A DNA stretch of 64,000 nucleotides from Promineifilum sp. (GTDB lineage Bacteria; Chloroflexota; Anaerolineae; Promineifilales; Promineifilaceae). A model generated the notes under the pieces. That model saw nothing but the letters and a program-made list of their open reading frames with translations, was not told the origin of the DNA and ran no database searches. The position numbers and the translations under genes were made by a program. The stretch lies in the NCBI GenBank assembly GCA_020634335.1, contig JACKBY010000004.1, positions 1 through 64,000 of the forward strand. The letters run 5' to 3'. Positions within the stretch are counted from its first letter, which is position 1. Every line of letters starts with the position of its first letter. Below are positions 16,017 through 24,888 of the stretch, piece after piece.

Positions 16017-17038
16017 CCACGCCCCACGTCTCCATAATTGTCCCCGCCTATAATGCCTCAACAACGATTGGCGCGTGTGTGGCTGCTCTGGGGGCACAGG
16101 CATTCAACTTACCCTATGAAATTATCGTCGTCAACGACGGCTCCACAGACCGGACGGCGGCCATCGCCGAGGCGGCCGGCGCGACAGTACAAACGATCCC
16201 TAACAGTCGCCCGGCGGCGGCGCGCAACGCCGGCATTCGCGCCGCTCAAGGGGGTATCGTATGTTGCACCGACGCCGATTGCGTCCCCCATTCCGACTGG
16301 TTGCGCGAGATCACTGCCCCTTTCGCTGATCCCCAGGTCATCGCCAGCAAAGGAACCTACGCCACCCGCCAGCGAGAACTCGTAGCCCGCTTCGTACAGC
16401 TTGAGTATGAGGATAAGTACGATCGTATGCGTCAGGGAGAAGCTATCGACTTTGTAGACACGTACTCGGCCGCCTACCGGCGCGACGTCCTGCTGACCAA
16501 TGGCGGCTTCGATGAGCGATTTGACTACCTCGAAGATCAGGAACTATCGTTCCGTTTGGCAGCGCGAGGCTACAGGATGGTATTCCAGCCGGCGGCCGTT
16601 GTCGATCATCAGCACAGCGCCACTTTAGGGGACTACCTGCGCAAAAAGCAAACCATCGGCTATTGGAAAGCTCAAGTCGTGCGCCGCTATCCCGGCCGAG
16701 CAGTGCAGGATTCACATACCCCCCAGATCATGAAGGTCCAGATGTTCCTGTCAGTCCTATTGGTCGTTTGCATCCTGCTGGGGGCGGGCGGTCTAGTCAT
16801 TGGGCCGGGGCAGCGGAACCTGTCGTCGGCGCTGTTCCTCTTTTCAGCGACGGTGGGAATTCTCTTTCTGGCAACGACCCTGCCGTTCACCCGCAAGGCG
16901 TGGCCGAAAGATCGGGCCGTCGCCCTCGCTTCTCCGGCCTTGCTGCTGGGGCGAGCCTTGGCGCTGAGTGTGGGGTACGCTCTCGGCCTCCTGCGCCCAA
17001 TTCGTCGCCGTTCGGATCAGACGGCAAACGTCGCCTGA
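16013..17038 (+). CDS. Family 2 glycosyltransferase with C-terminal membrane helices
   Basis: About 341 residues. GT-A fold transferase: HVSIIVPAYNASTTIGACVAAL, EIIVVNDGSTDRT, the ARNAGIRAAQGGIVCCTDADC segment (DxD-type acidic site), then FDERFDYLEDQELSFRLAARG (ED motif) and DHQHSATLGDYLRKKQTIGYW. Two to three membrane helices follow (about 245-330). It transfers a sugar from a nucleotide donor, probably onto a lipid or envelope glycan at the membrane. ATG at 16013 overlaps the stop of the LPG-synthase-like gene. After it come 202 bases with no recognisable feature before the next gene. Confidence 0.88.
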   Translation: MTTPHVSIIVPAYNASTTIGACVAALGAQAFNLPYEIIVVNDGSTDRTAAIAEAAGATVQTIPNSRPAAARNAGIRAAQGGIVCCTDADCVPHSDWLREITAPFADPQVIASKGTYATRQRELVARFVQLEYEDKYDRMRQGEAIDFVDTYSAAYRRDVLLTNGGFDERFDYLEDQELSFRLAARGYRMVFQPAAVVDHQHSATLGDYLRKKQTIGYWKAQVVRRYPGRAVQDSHTPQIMKVQMFLSVLLVVCILLGAGGLVIGPGQRNLSSALFLFSATVGILFLATTLPFTRKAWPKDRAVALASPALLLGRALALSVGYALGLLRPIRRRSDQTANVA

Positions 17039-17240
17039 GGGCTGTGCCTCGCCCCGCTCAACAGCGTTGATTTGCCCTTGGGCTTGGTATTCACGATCAT
17101 TGCATGGTCGCCGACGGCATTGCCCATTAAACTGGGTTCGGAAGATACTGCCCTGTTCTTGCAGAAACATGCCGGCGCGCTGGGCTATCGAGCGGCCATG
17201 ACCAAATTCTGATCATGCAGGGGGCGCTTAAACCATAATC

Positions 17241-18710
17241 ATGATGACCCCGGCACCACTTCACCGTCAGGCGACCGAGACCATCCCGGCCGGATATGGC
17301 CGTGTGGCCCTGGCGACGGCGATGGTCGCCCTGGGCATCTATCTGCTCACTATCGCGCCCGACCTCACCTGGGCCAACGCATCACCGGATGGCGTAGAGC
17401 TAATTACGGCCTCGGCCACGCTGGGCATCCCGCATCCGCCCGGCTATCCAACTTACGTCGTGCTGGGCAAGCTTTTCAGCCTTCTCCCCATGGGAACAGT
17501 GGCTTTTCGCTACAATCTATTTTCCGCGCTGGCCGCTTCGATGACGGTCGGCCTCGTCGCTCTCATTATCGGCATCTTGCACGCACAAGTGCGTCCGGTG
17601 ACGGCGGCGGCCGCAGCGCTGCTCTTTGGCTTTGCCCCGCTCGTTTGGAGCCAGGCGCTGGTGGCCGAGATTTACCCTCTGAATCTGTTGCTTCTGGCCC
17701 TGTTTCTCTTGGCTTGGAATGGCAACGGCGCGTCGATCTGGATCGGTATCTGGTTGGGGCTGGCAATTACAACTCATCCAACTTCCTTATTTTTTCTGCC
17801 GCTATTGCTAATCAGCCGGGGACGCCGGGTGGGCCGCCCGATGATAGGAACCCTTATCGGTCTGTCGCCGTTGCTCCTGCTCCCCATTCTGGCCGCGGGC
17901 GACAGTCCGATCGTTTGGGGCCGACCGGCCGACCTGGCCGGATGGTGGTGGCTGGTCAGTGGTCAACTATATGCAGCCAACTTCCGGCCGGCCATCGACT
18001 GGACACACGGAGGCGAACTACTGCGGGCGCTCGCCTTGGGGCCGTCACTCATGGTGACGACCGGCAATATCCGGCCATTTGGAGTGCCGACGGCCGGCGA
18101 CGCAGCGGCCGGGCGGCGAATGAAAATCCTTTTGCTCGGCTTCACCGCGTCACTTTACGTCGGGTTCGCCTTCTTTTATCGGACGCCGGACGCGTCCGTG
18201 CTGCTACTGCCGGCGCTGCTGATCGCGGTGCTACTGACCGCCCCCGCGCTGGAGCGTGGCGGCCGAGCCGCCCTTATTCTGCCGTTGCTGTTGGTCGTCG
18301 CGACATTTTCCGCGCGCGATCTAAGCGACGCGCGCGACGTGCGCCGCTCGGCAGAGATGATGCTGGAATTAGCGCCGGCCAACGCGCTCTTGCTTACTCC
18401 AGGGGATCGCACTATCTTTACTATCTTGTATTTTCAGCACGTTGAGGGAAGACGCTTGGATTTGAGGGTGATCGATGCCAATCTATTTGCGTTTGACTGG
18501 TATCGCGAGCGACTGAGGACTCAGTATCCCGATCTTTTCGTGCCGGAAGGGGATGATCTGATCGCGTTCGAACAAAATAATGGACAGGAAAGGCCATTTT
18601 GTCGGGCCAGTCTCATCTCGCGATTGGACGTCCCAGCCCTCTCTGCGATAGCCGAGGGCGACCTCGTGGCCGACGCCCCCTATATCAATTGCCGCCAACC
18701 GTCACCATGA
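17241..18710 (+). CDS. DUF2723 multi-spanning membrane protein (O-mannosyltransferase-like)
   Basis: 489 residues with about ten hydrophobic segments. It carries the DUF2723 (PF11028) signature: LTIAPDLTWANASPDGVELITASATLGIPHPPGYPTYVVLGKLFSLLP (key pieces SPDGVEL, LGIPHPPGYP and LGKLF) followed by VAEIYPLNLLL. The Asp/Glu in the first loop matches the acidic catalytic position of GT-C enzymes. The eukaryotic DUF2723 protein TMEM260 is an O-mannosyltransferase, so polyprenol-phosphate-mannose-dependent transfer to an extracellular acceptor is a reasonable guess. It overlaps the DUF4012 gene by four bases. Confidence 0.85.
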   Translation: MMTPAPLHRQATETIPAGYGRVALATAMVALGIYLLTIAPDLTWANASPDGVELITASATLGIPHPPGYPTYVVLGKLFSLLPMGTVAFRYNLFSALAASMTVGLVALIIGILHAQVRPVTAAAAALLFGFAPLVWSQALVAEIYPLNLLLLALFLLAWNGNGASIWIGIWLGLAITTHPTSLFFLPLLLISRGRRVGRPMIGTLIGLSPLLLLPILAAGDSPIVWGRPADLAGWWWLVSGQLYAANFRPAIDWTHGGELLRALALGPSLMVTTGNIRPFGVPTAGDAAAGRRMKILLLGFTASLYVGFAFFYRTPDASVLLLPALLIAVLLTAPALERGGRAALILPLLLVVATFSARDLSDARDVRRSAEMMLELAPANALLLTPGDRTIFTILYFQHVEGRRLDLRVIDANLFAFDWYRERLRTQYPDLFVPEGDDLIAFEQNNGQERPFCRASLISRLDVPALSAIAEGDLVADAPYINCRQPSP

Positions 18711-20767
18711 CAACAGAAAAACACTATCCGCCAACCCCACCCAAAACTTCCCCAGTGCCCGGCGAAACCACGCCGGCGCGATCCGAAACCCACGCTCCTG
18801 CCCGTCGCATCGGCCGGTTACTGATACTTTCCGGGATTCTCGTCATCCTCTTATGGGCTGGTCTCAAGACCTGGAGGGTGTATCAGGCCGCTCAATCCCT
18901 GTTGGATGTTGAACCCGAAGCACGAGCCTTGCTGGCCGGGGGAATGAACCAAATCGATCCCGTTGCGGCCGAGGCACTGGTGCTCCGCGCGCGCCGGGAC
19001 ATCACAACCTTGCACACTGAGCTGGCGCTTATTCGACCCATTGCCCCGGCCCTCGGGTGGGTTCCGCGCTATGGTCCGACCCTCGTCGCAGCCCCCTATC
19101 TGCTCAACATGGCCGACGCAGGCTCAGAGGCGGCAGCATTGGCCGTTACCAGCCTAAAGCCGGCGTTAGCCATTGTGCAGAGCGAATCGTTCGGCGCAGC
19201 CCGGTTGGGCGAGTTGTTGCCCATTCTCACCGACGCCGCGCCCGAGATGAAAGAGGCGGCCGAGGCGATGGGGCGTTACTCTCTAGCTCGCCAAGACCTG
19301 GCCGCCGCTGTCGATCAGGAAACTCTACCCTGGCGTGTGCGGCAATTGCTCGAACAATCCGACAAGTGGCTGCCGGCGGCCGAAGACGGCCTGCGCTTGC
19401 TGCCGCAATTGCCGGTTATGTTGGGCCAGAATGAACCTAAACGGTACCTTATCCTGGCCCAGAACGAGGATGAAATGCGCGCCACAGGCGGTTTTATCAC
19501 CGGCGCAGGCGTCCTGACGCTCAGCAACGGCCGGATCACCGACCTGGATTTCCGCGACGCCAACAACGTAGACAACTGGCGCGAGAAACCTTACGCCTTC
19601 CCGCCCCAACCTTTCTATGATTTTATGAGCCTGGAGCTATTCGGCTTTCGAGACGCAAACTTTTGGCCGGAGTTTCCCATTTCGGCCCAAAAGGCCATGG
19701 ATCTCTACGTCTATGGTCAAGGTGGGCTGCCGTTTGACGGAGCCATCGCCATCGATCAGGAATTTCTGCGGCTGCTCGTAGATGCGACTGGCCCAGTGCC
19801 CATACCGGGAACCGACCAACGCATCAGCGCCGACAGTTTATTACAAACCCTGCGCCAAGCGCGTGATATCCAGGAAGGGCAAAACGTGCAGGAATGGGTT
19901 CGCGACCGCAAGGCTTTTCTGGGCGGGTTCGCGGCGGCCATACAGGCCAAGATCGAGACGGACTTCGGCTCCGTCGATCCGCTCAAGCTGGCCGCGAATC
20001 TGGTCCAGGCGGCCGAGCAGCGGCATTTATCGATATATATGCGCGATCCGGAATTGGGCGCTGTCCTGACCGCCAATGGGTGGGACGGCAGCCTGCCCCA
20101 GTCCCCACCCGGCGATTTTCTCATGGCGGTCGATACCAATATGGGCTACAACAAGGCCAACGTGTTCGTCGAACGGGAACTATCCTATGACGTTCGGCTA
20201 GGCCCTGAACCACAAGGCCGATTAACTGTCACCTATCGTCATACCGGCCCGACCGGCGGCAATCCGTGTTATCAGGGTGTCGATCAGGAGTTCGAAGAGG
20301 CTGCCGAATACCTGGCTATCGCTGATCAATGCTACTGGAATTACCTGCGCGCCTACGCGCCCGCCGGCAGCACGTTGATCGATTCCAGCCAACACGTCGT
20401 GCCCGGTCAGACGCTTTACAGTGAAACAACTTGGGACAGCTCCGCCCAAACGATTGGGGACGTTCCCTGGCTGACCGTATTTGCCAACTTCATGCTTGTT
20501 CCACGCGGGGAGACGGTGAAGAGTTTCTTCACCTACGAATTGCCCGCCGGCGTAGTGACCGCGCAGAAAAGTGGCGAGAGTGTCTATCGCCTGATTGTCC
20601 AAAAACAACCCGGCATGAAGTCCGAACTATTGACCGTCACCGTAACACTGCCTGAGGGTGTGGCATTGCTGGCGGTCGCGCCCGCGCCAACAGCCATCGA
20701 AGGGGCTAAACTCATTTTTGCGACGGAGCTCGATTCAAACCAGCATATAATGATCCGTTATCGGTAG
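18707..20767 (+). CDS. DUF4012 surface protein
   Basis: About 686 residues. A Pro/Thr-rich cytoplasmic N-terminus, one membrane helix (about 33-56), an extracellular helical region, then the DUF4012 core (PF13196) recognisable by RYLILAQNEDEMRATGGFITGAGVLTLSNGRI (key pieces QNEDEMRATGGF), FPISAQKAMDLYVYGQGGLPFDGAIAID and PVPIPGT, and a C-terminal beta-rich region ending in an IMIRYR strand. The QN-E-RATGGF box resembles the LytR-CpsA-Psr-neighbouring family of wall proteins, though the function is unknown. ATG at 18707 overlaps the DUF2723 stop (ATGA), tying it to glycan transfer. It probably works at the outer face of the membrane. Confidence 0.85.
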   Translation: MTTEKHYPPTPPKTSPVPGETTPARSETHAPARRIGRLLILSGILVILLWAGLKTWRVYQAAQSLLDVEPEARALLAGGMNQIDPVAAEALVLRARRDITTLHTELALIRPIAPALGWVPRYGPTLVAAPYLLNMADAGSEAAALAVTSLKPALAIVQSESFGAARLGELLPILTDAAPEMKEAAEAMGRYSLARQDLAAAVDQETLPWRVRQLLEQSDKWLPAAEDGLRLLPQLPVMLGQNEPKRYLILAQNEDEMRATGGFITGAGVLTLSNGRITDLDFRDANNVDNWREKPYAFPPQPFYDFMSLELFGFRDANFWPEFPISAQKAMDLYVYGQGGLPFDGAIAIDQEFLRLLVDATGPVPIPGTDQRISADSLLQTLRQARDIQEGQNVQEWVRDRKAFLGGFAAAIQAKIETDFGSVDPLKLAANLVQAAEQRHLSIYMRDPELGAVLTANGWDGSLPQSPPGDFLMAVDTNMGYNKANVFVERELSYDVRLGPEPQGRLTVTYRHTGPTGGNPCYQGVDQEFEEAAEYLAIADQCYWNYLRAYAPAGSTLIDSSQHVVPGQTLYSETTWDSSAQTIGDVPWLTVFANFMLVPRGETVKSFFTYELPAGVVTAQKSGESVYRLIVQKQPGMKSELLTVTVTLPEGVALLAVAPAPTAIEGAKLIFATELDSNQHIMIRYR

Positions 20768-20805
20768 CGGACCATGCCCGATAGCGCGGCTCAGAGGTAG
20801 GTGTC

Positions 20806-21795
20806 ATGTCAAAGCGTTTCTCGATTTTTTCTTCTTTATTGATAGCTTGCTTGCTGCTGACGGCCACCGCCCGGTTGTCGCCGCTCCGTGCATACGATCC
20901 CTCGTTTCCAACGCGGACGCCGACGCCGGACGGCAATTCTCAGCCGCCCATCCCGACGAGTGATCCCGGCAATCCGGGCAATCCACCACCCACCGATACG
21001 TTACCACCCGGAGCCACAGCCCCGGCACAGACGGCCACCGTCACGCCGCCTGGTGCTGGGGCACTGCCCCCGGTTGCGCCTACCGTGCTGGGCGGCACGC
21101 TGCGGGCCAATAGTGGATTGGGCGAGTGCAGCGATACACCATACGTTCGGGCGCTCGACCGGCTGATCGTTTACGGGGGGCCGGGCATCAACTTCGGTCC
21201 AGTGACCACGCTCGAAGCGGAAGAGATGAGGCCGATCACCGGCCGGGCCGGTTTCGCCACATGGTGGCAAATCCAGGTCAAGGCCGACACACTGGGTTGG
21301 GTTACCGATGCCGAAGTAGACGAATTCGGCAACACGGCCCTTGTGCCGATCGTCGCCCCTCCCACCATCAATGGCGCTACGCCGACACCGGGCAGCGCCT
21401 GGAACCCGACGCCGCTGCCACTCCTGACTTGTATACCAACCCCGACCCCGTCGGCCACCCCCACTCACACGCCAACGCCTACCGAAATCAGTGGAGCAGC
21501 GCCCGGCACAGACAATGACAATGGGGGGCCGGCCGCCACCGCCGACGCGGCTGACATGGTATCGGCCGACATCCTGGCGACGCCCGTTCAGGCTGCCCAG
21601 CCTCAGACATCTTCCGCCAATGCGGAAAACGCACCCGACACCGGCCTGACTTCGCGCGGCTCCGACGCCTCCCGCACCGCCTCGCCAACCAACGTGACGA
21701 ACTTGATCCTGCCCCTTCTGGGCCTGGCGCTCATCGCCGGCGGGATTATCCTGGCCTTGCTGTCGAGAAATCGAGGAGGGCCGGAGACTGAATAG
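20806..21795 (+). CDS. Exported SH3-domain protein with C-terminal membrane anchor
   Basis: 329 residues. Signal peptide (about 1-28), a Pro/Thr-rich stretch, one bacterial SH3-like domain (about 105-180: YVRALDRLIVYGGPGINFGPVTTLEAEEMRPITGRAGFATWWQIQV, key pieces GPGINFGPV, W-W-QIQV and LGWVTDAEV), another long Thr/Pro linker with repeated TPTP units, and a C-terminal helix (about 298-318) with a basic RNRGG tail. Such domains bind wall or surface glycans. An APDTG string about 35 residues before the helix is too far away for a sortase signal. It lies 38 bases after the DUF4012 gene and is convergent with the giant PMT gene. Confidence 0.75.
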   Translation: MSKRFSIFSSLLIACLLLTATARLSPLRAYDPSFPTRTPTPDGNSQPPIPTSDPGNPGNPPPTDTLPPGATAPAQTATVTPPGAGALPPVAPTVLGGTLRANSGLGECSDTPYVRALDRLIVYGGPGINFGPVTTLEAEEMRPITGRAGFATWWQIQVKADTLGWVTDAEVDEFGNTALVPIVAPPTINGATPTPGSAWNPTPLPLLTCIPTPTPSATPTHTPTPTEISGAAPGTDNDNGGPAATADAADMVSADILATPVQAAQPQTSSANAENAPDTGLTSRGSDASRTASPTNVTNLILPLLGLALIAGGIILALLSRNRGGPETE

Positions 21796-21810
21796 AAATG
21801 CAATATCGGT

Positions 21811-24771
21811 TCAGGGCATCATGACGACCAATCCGACAGGCAGCGTCACGTAATCCGCAGTGCTGCCAGTCGAGCCACTAATCACCGGCAGTCGAAGTCC
21901 GGTTGCGGCCGCATAGAGACCGACGCGAATCTGATACCGTCCCGGCGGCAGGTTGGCGGGCACGTTCAAGCCCAGTCGGTCGATGACGACCTGGCCTTCG
22001 TCCAGAATATCGGTCGGCAAGCCACCCGGCCACTGATCGGCCTGGGCAACAATATCTCCGCTGTCATTGACGACGTGGACGAAGACCGAATAGACGTCCC
22101 CATGCGTCGCCTGTTTGATCCAATATAGGGTTAGTGCGGCCGCTTCCCCCGGACGCGCCGCCAAGTCGGCTGGAGCCATGCCCGCCAGGCGTAGTGGCTC
22201 CCACAGCACATCGAGTTCAACCGGGATGTCAGTGGGCAACGTGTACAGACGGTCGATATTGTTAACGCGCATTTCGGTTAGCCCGATCGGCTGTTCGGCT
22301 GGCTGGCCGTCGCCGGAGCGCGGTTCGACTATCAACTCATACCGACCGGGGGCCAGATTCGGCGGCAATTCGAGCTGGTACTTCTCGTGTATCGACTCGC
22401 CGAGCCGCCACAAGCCGGTGTCATACCGGCTCAGAGGGCCGGTCGTAATCGGGTAAGACACATGATCGTCGAGGTGGCGCAAAGACCATACCAGCTGCAA
22501 TCCAGCCGGCAGAGCCCCGGAAGGCGCGTGCCAGAATAACTCTACCGGGAGCCGGCCGCCGGCCAGGGCCTCGGAGACGATTTCACCCCGGCCGAGCAAC
22601 TGGAGCCGGCCGCCGAACCACATGGTCCCATCGACGACTGGTATTTGCATCCGCGACGCCGACACAATCGACTCCGGTAAGGCCACGCTGATTGTCCCGG
22701 CCGCGAAGGCCACACCCCGGAAGACGCCCTCATCCCCCACGCGGACAGGCAACTGGCTCGCAGTCGCTTCATCTATCAGCGACAAGGTGATCTCATACGC
22801 ATCAGGCGGCATCCCCGGTGGTAGCTCCAGCGCATAGCGAATGACCCCGGTCTCGTCCTCTAGCCAGTCGGGTGGAAAGAAGTACACCTCATCCAGCAAA
22901 GGAGTTTCTTGTGAGGCCCATACGCTGCCATGCTCATCCCTTATGACTATGCGCAGCGTGTAACGAGCGTTTTCCAACATGGACGGCAGCCGCTGCCATC
23001 GCAGCGCCAGTGCCAGCGTATCGGCCGACACGGAGTGGCCGGCAGCCGTCAAAGCCATCTGGTCGCCGAACGTGACACGCTCGGATAAGTCAGCGGGCAA
23101 GTCCGGCAACAAGGGCGATGGATTGCGATAAACCCACCCTTGGTCCAGGCCGCCAAAGCGGAGCGTCCCCACCCGTTCGTGCCCTTCGATCTGGCGAGCG
23201 CTGCCCGAAGGGTCGAGTTGAAGGCTGCCTGCGGTTAGAATGACGTAGTCGGCCGTGGCCGGATCGTCATAGCTTTCGACCAACGTCTGACCGGCAAAAA
23301 ACGGCGCGAGGGCGGGGGCAACAGGCGAGATGGCCCGGCTGTCGGCCGCGCTATTACCCAGCCGTGCGCCGGCGACGCTGACGGCCTCCCCCCAACCCAC
23401 CGGCAACACCTTGGCCGCCGTTCGCGGCCCGCCAACCAGCGGATTATAGGCCATCAGAGGCCAGGCAGCGAAGGCCAACCAGAATAACGAGTGGATGGCG
23501 ATGACCGCCAGGCTGATCGCTTTGGCGGCCGAAGGCCGGCGGGTAGCCAGTTCGCTCCAGATTAGAGCTGCCAGCACCAAGATAGCGGGCACAACGGGCA
23601 GGATGTAGCGGTCAAACTTCTTCGCCGCCAGCGTGATGAGCACGAGGAACAGACACACCCAGGCGGCCAGTATTAATATCGAAAATACGTCCGGGCGGGC
23701 AGCAGGCTCGGTCGCTCTTTTGCGCGTGGCGATGAGTATGCCAAGCGCCAAAAGGGCCAGCCACACAAGCGGGCTGAGGCGCCAGAGGAGCACAATAGGG
23801 TAAAATGCAGGGCCGTGGACAAAGGCCACGTTGCCCAGGAAAAACGTCTCGCGTAGCGCTTCGTCCAGGTGGCGGTTGGCGCTGCCGCCCACGGTCCCCA
23901 ACACGGCCGCGGGAGAGACCCACAGAGCCGGAAACAGGATCAGCATCGCCGCCAAAAACGCCACCCCCCAGGCAATTGAACGACCGAAAAAGAGCGTCAG
24001 ACGGCCGCGCATCGACATACGGCGATCACGAACAAGGGGCCATAGCAGGGCCAGACCAGAGATAGGCAACAGAAGAAGCGTCGGCGTTTTGCTCAGCACG
24101 GCCAGCGCGGCCAGCAAACCCGCCAACGCCGGCCAGACCAACGCGCGGCGGGTCCCCGGCCCGGTTTCGCGCGGACGAACGGCAATCGCGAGGCTCAACA
24201 AAGACAAGGTGACAAAGGTGGCCGAAAGACCATCGACATGGAGCAACCCCGACAACCCGGCGAGGAACGGATCAAGCGCCAGGAACACCCCGGTCAGGAG
24301 CGCCGCCCGGTCTCCCCATAATCGCTTGACCAATAAATAGATGCCGGCAATTCCCAGACTGTTGACAAGCATCACCACCAGGCGGCCGCCATCGAGAAAG
24401 AGGGCCAATCGCTTGAACGCCTCGACGTTGTCGGGCGTCAGAAAGGCGATCTTCGCCAGCCAGACGTAGGCCTCGCGCGACTCGGCCGAGAACAACATCT
24501 GAAGCGACATCGCCAGAGCGCCCAGCCACGTCGTGATGACACCGGGATGACCGGCGACCAGCGTGCCGCCCCAGTTGCCGGCCAGCAGGGCCTCGCGAAA
24601 CTGGAGAGAGCGGTAAACCCACGTCGGCTCGTCTGGCGTTATATAGCGGCCGAGGGCCGCGCTGCGGGCCAATAGGCTGAGAAAAAAGATGAGAAGAGGA
24701 AGAAGCCGGGAGAACCGCGAGGGCGCTCCGGCGCTCCGCGCGTCGTCGGGAAAATCCAGTCGTTCAGGCAT
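21811..24771 (-). CDS. Giant PMT/GT39-like membrane glycosyltransferase with repeated beta modules
   Basis: About 986 residues. N-terminal half: PMT_2/GT39-like membrane domain with YITPDEPTWVYRS in the first loop (acidic residues at the catalytic position), GHPGVITTWLGAL and about 11 helices. C-terminal half: an extracellular beta-rich region (about 480-986) that seems to hold several related modules, for example LALRWQRL, LVWSLRHLDDH with LPPNLAPGRYELIV, and LTLYWIKQATHGD with FVHVVNDSGDIVAQAD. The module recurs in three other proteins of the window. The frame is open for 50 more codons upstream, but ATG 24771 is chosen because a minus-strand promoter lies right upstream (24781-24809) and longer forms would run into the S1 gene. 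Confidence 0.8.
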   Translation of the reverse strand: MPERLDFPDDARSAGAPSRFSRLLPLLIFFLSLLARSAALGRYITPDEPTWVYRSLQFREALLAGNWGGTLVAGHPGVITTWLGALAMSLQMLFSAESREAYVWLAKIAFLTPDNVEAFKRLALFLDGGRLVVMLVNSLGIAGIYLLVKRLWGDRAALLTGVFLALDPFLAGLSGLLHVDGLSATFVTLSLLSLAIAVRPRETGPGTRRALVWPALAGLLAALAVLSKTPTLLLLPISGLALLWPLVRDRRMSMRGRLTLFFGRSIAWGVAFLAAMLILFPALWVSPAAVLGTVGGSANRHLDEALRETFFLGNVAFVHGPAFYPIVLLWRLSPLVWLALLALGILIATRKRATEPAARPDVFSILILAAWVCLFLVLITLAAKKFDRYILPVVPAILVLAALIWSELATRRPSAAKAISLAVIAIHSLFWLAFAAWPLMAYNPLVGGPRTAAKVLPVGWGEAVSVAGARLGNSAADSRAISPVAPALAPFFAGQTLVESYDDPATADYVILTAGSLQLDPSGSARQIEGHERVGTLRFGGLDQGWVYRNPSPLLPDLPADLSERVTFGDQMALTAAGHSVSADTLALALRWQRLPSMLENARYTLRIVIRDEHGSVWASQETPLLDEVYFFPPDWLEDETGVIRYALELPPGMPPDAYEITLSLIDEATASQLPVRVGDEGVFRGVAFAAGTISVALPESIVSASRMQIPVVDGTMWFGGRLQLLGRGEIVSEALAGGRLPVELFWHAPSGALPAGLQLVWSLRHLDDHVSYPITTGPLSRYDTGLWRLGESIHEKYQLELPPNLAPGRYELIVEPRSGDGQPAEQPIGLTEMRVNNIDRLYTLPTDIPVELDVLWEPLRLAGMAPADLAARPGEAAALTLYWIKQATHGDVYSVFVHVVNDSGDIVAQADQWPGGLPTDILDEGQVVIDRLGLNVPANLPPGRYQIRVGLYAAATGLRLPVISGSTGSTADYVTLPVGLVVMMP

Positions 24772-24780
24772 TCCCGTCAC

Positions 24781-24830
24781 GTTATACAATACATTAAGTT
24801 TATTGCCAAGCGCCCTAAACGAAGTATAAT
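24781..24830. promoter_or_regulatory. Divergent promoters with overlapping -35 boxes
   Basis: Plus strand: TTGCCA (24803-24808), 16-base spacer, TATAAT (24825-24830), serving the S1 gene. Minus strand: TTGGCA (24809-24804), 17-base spacer, TATAAC (24786-24781), serving the PMT-like gene at 24771. The two -35 boxes overlap within TTGCCAA, so polymerase cannot occupy both at once. The minus transcript would begin about three bases before the ATG. Confidence 0.65.
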
Positions 24831-24888
24831 CCGTCAAAATGGGTGCGGGGAGGATGACCTTCCGGCACAGGTGGGAATATTTAGCAAA

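Noticed and set aside
21640..21660. APDTG as a sortase signal in the SH3 protein
   Set aside because: It is about 35 residues before the membrane helix and the first residue is not Leu. Canonical signals lie directly before the helix.
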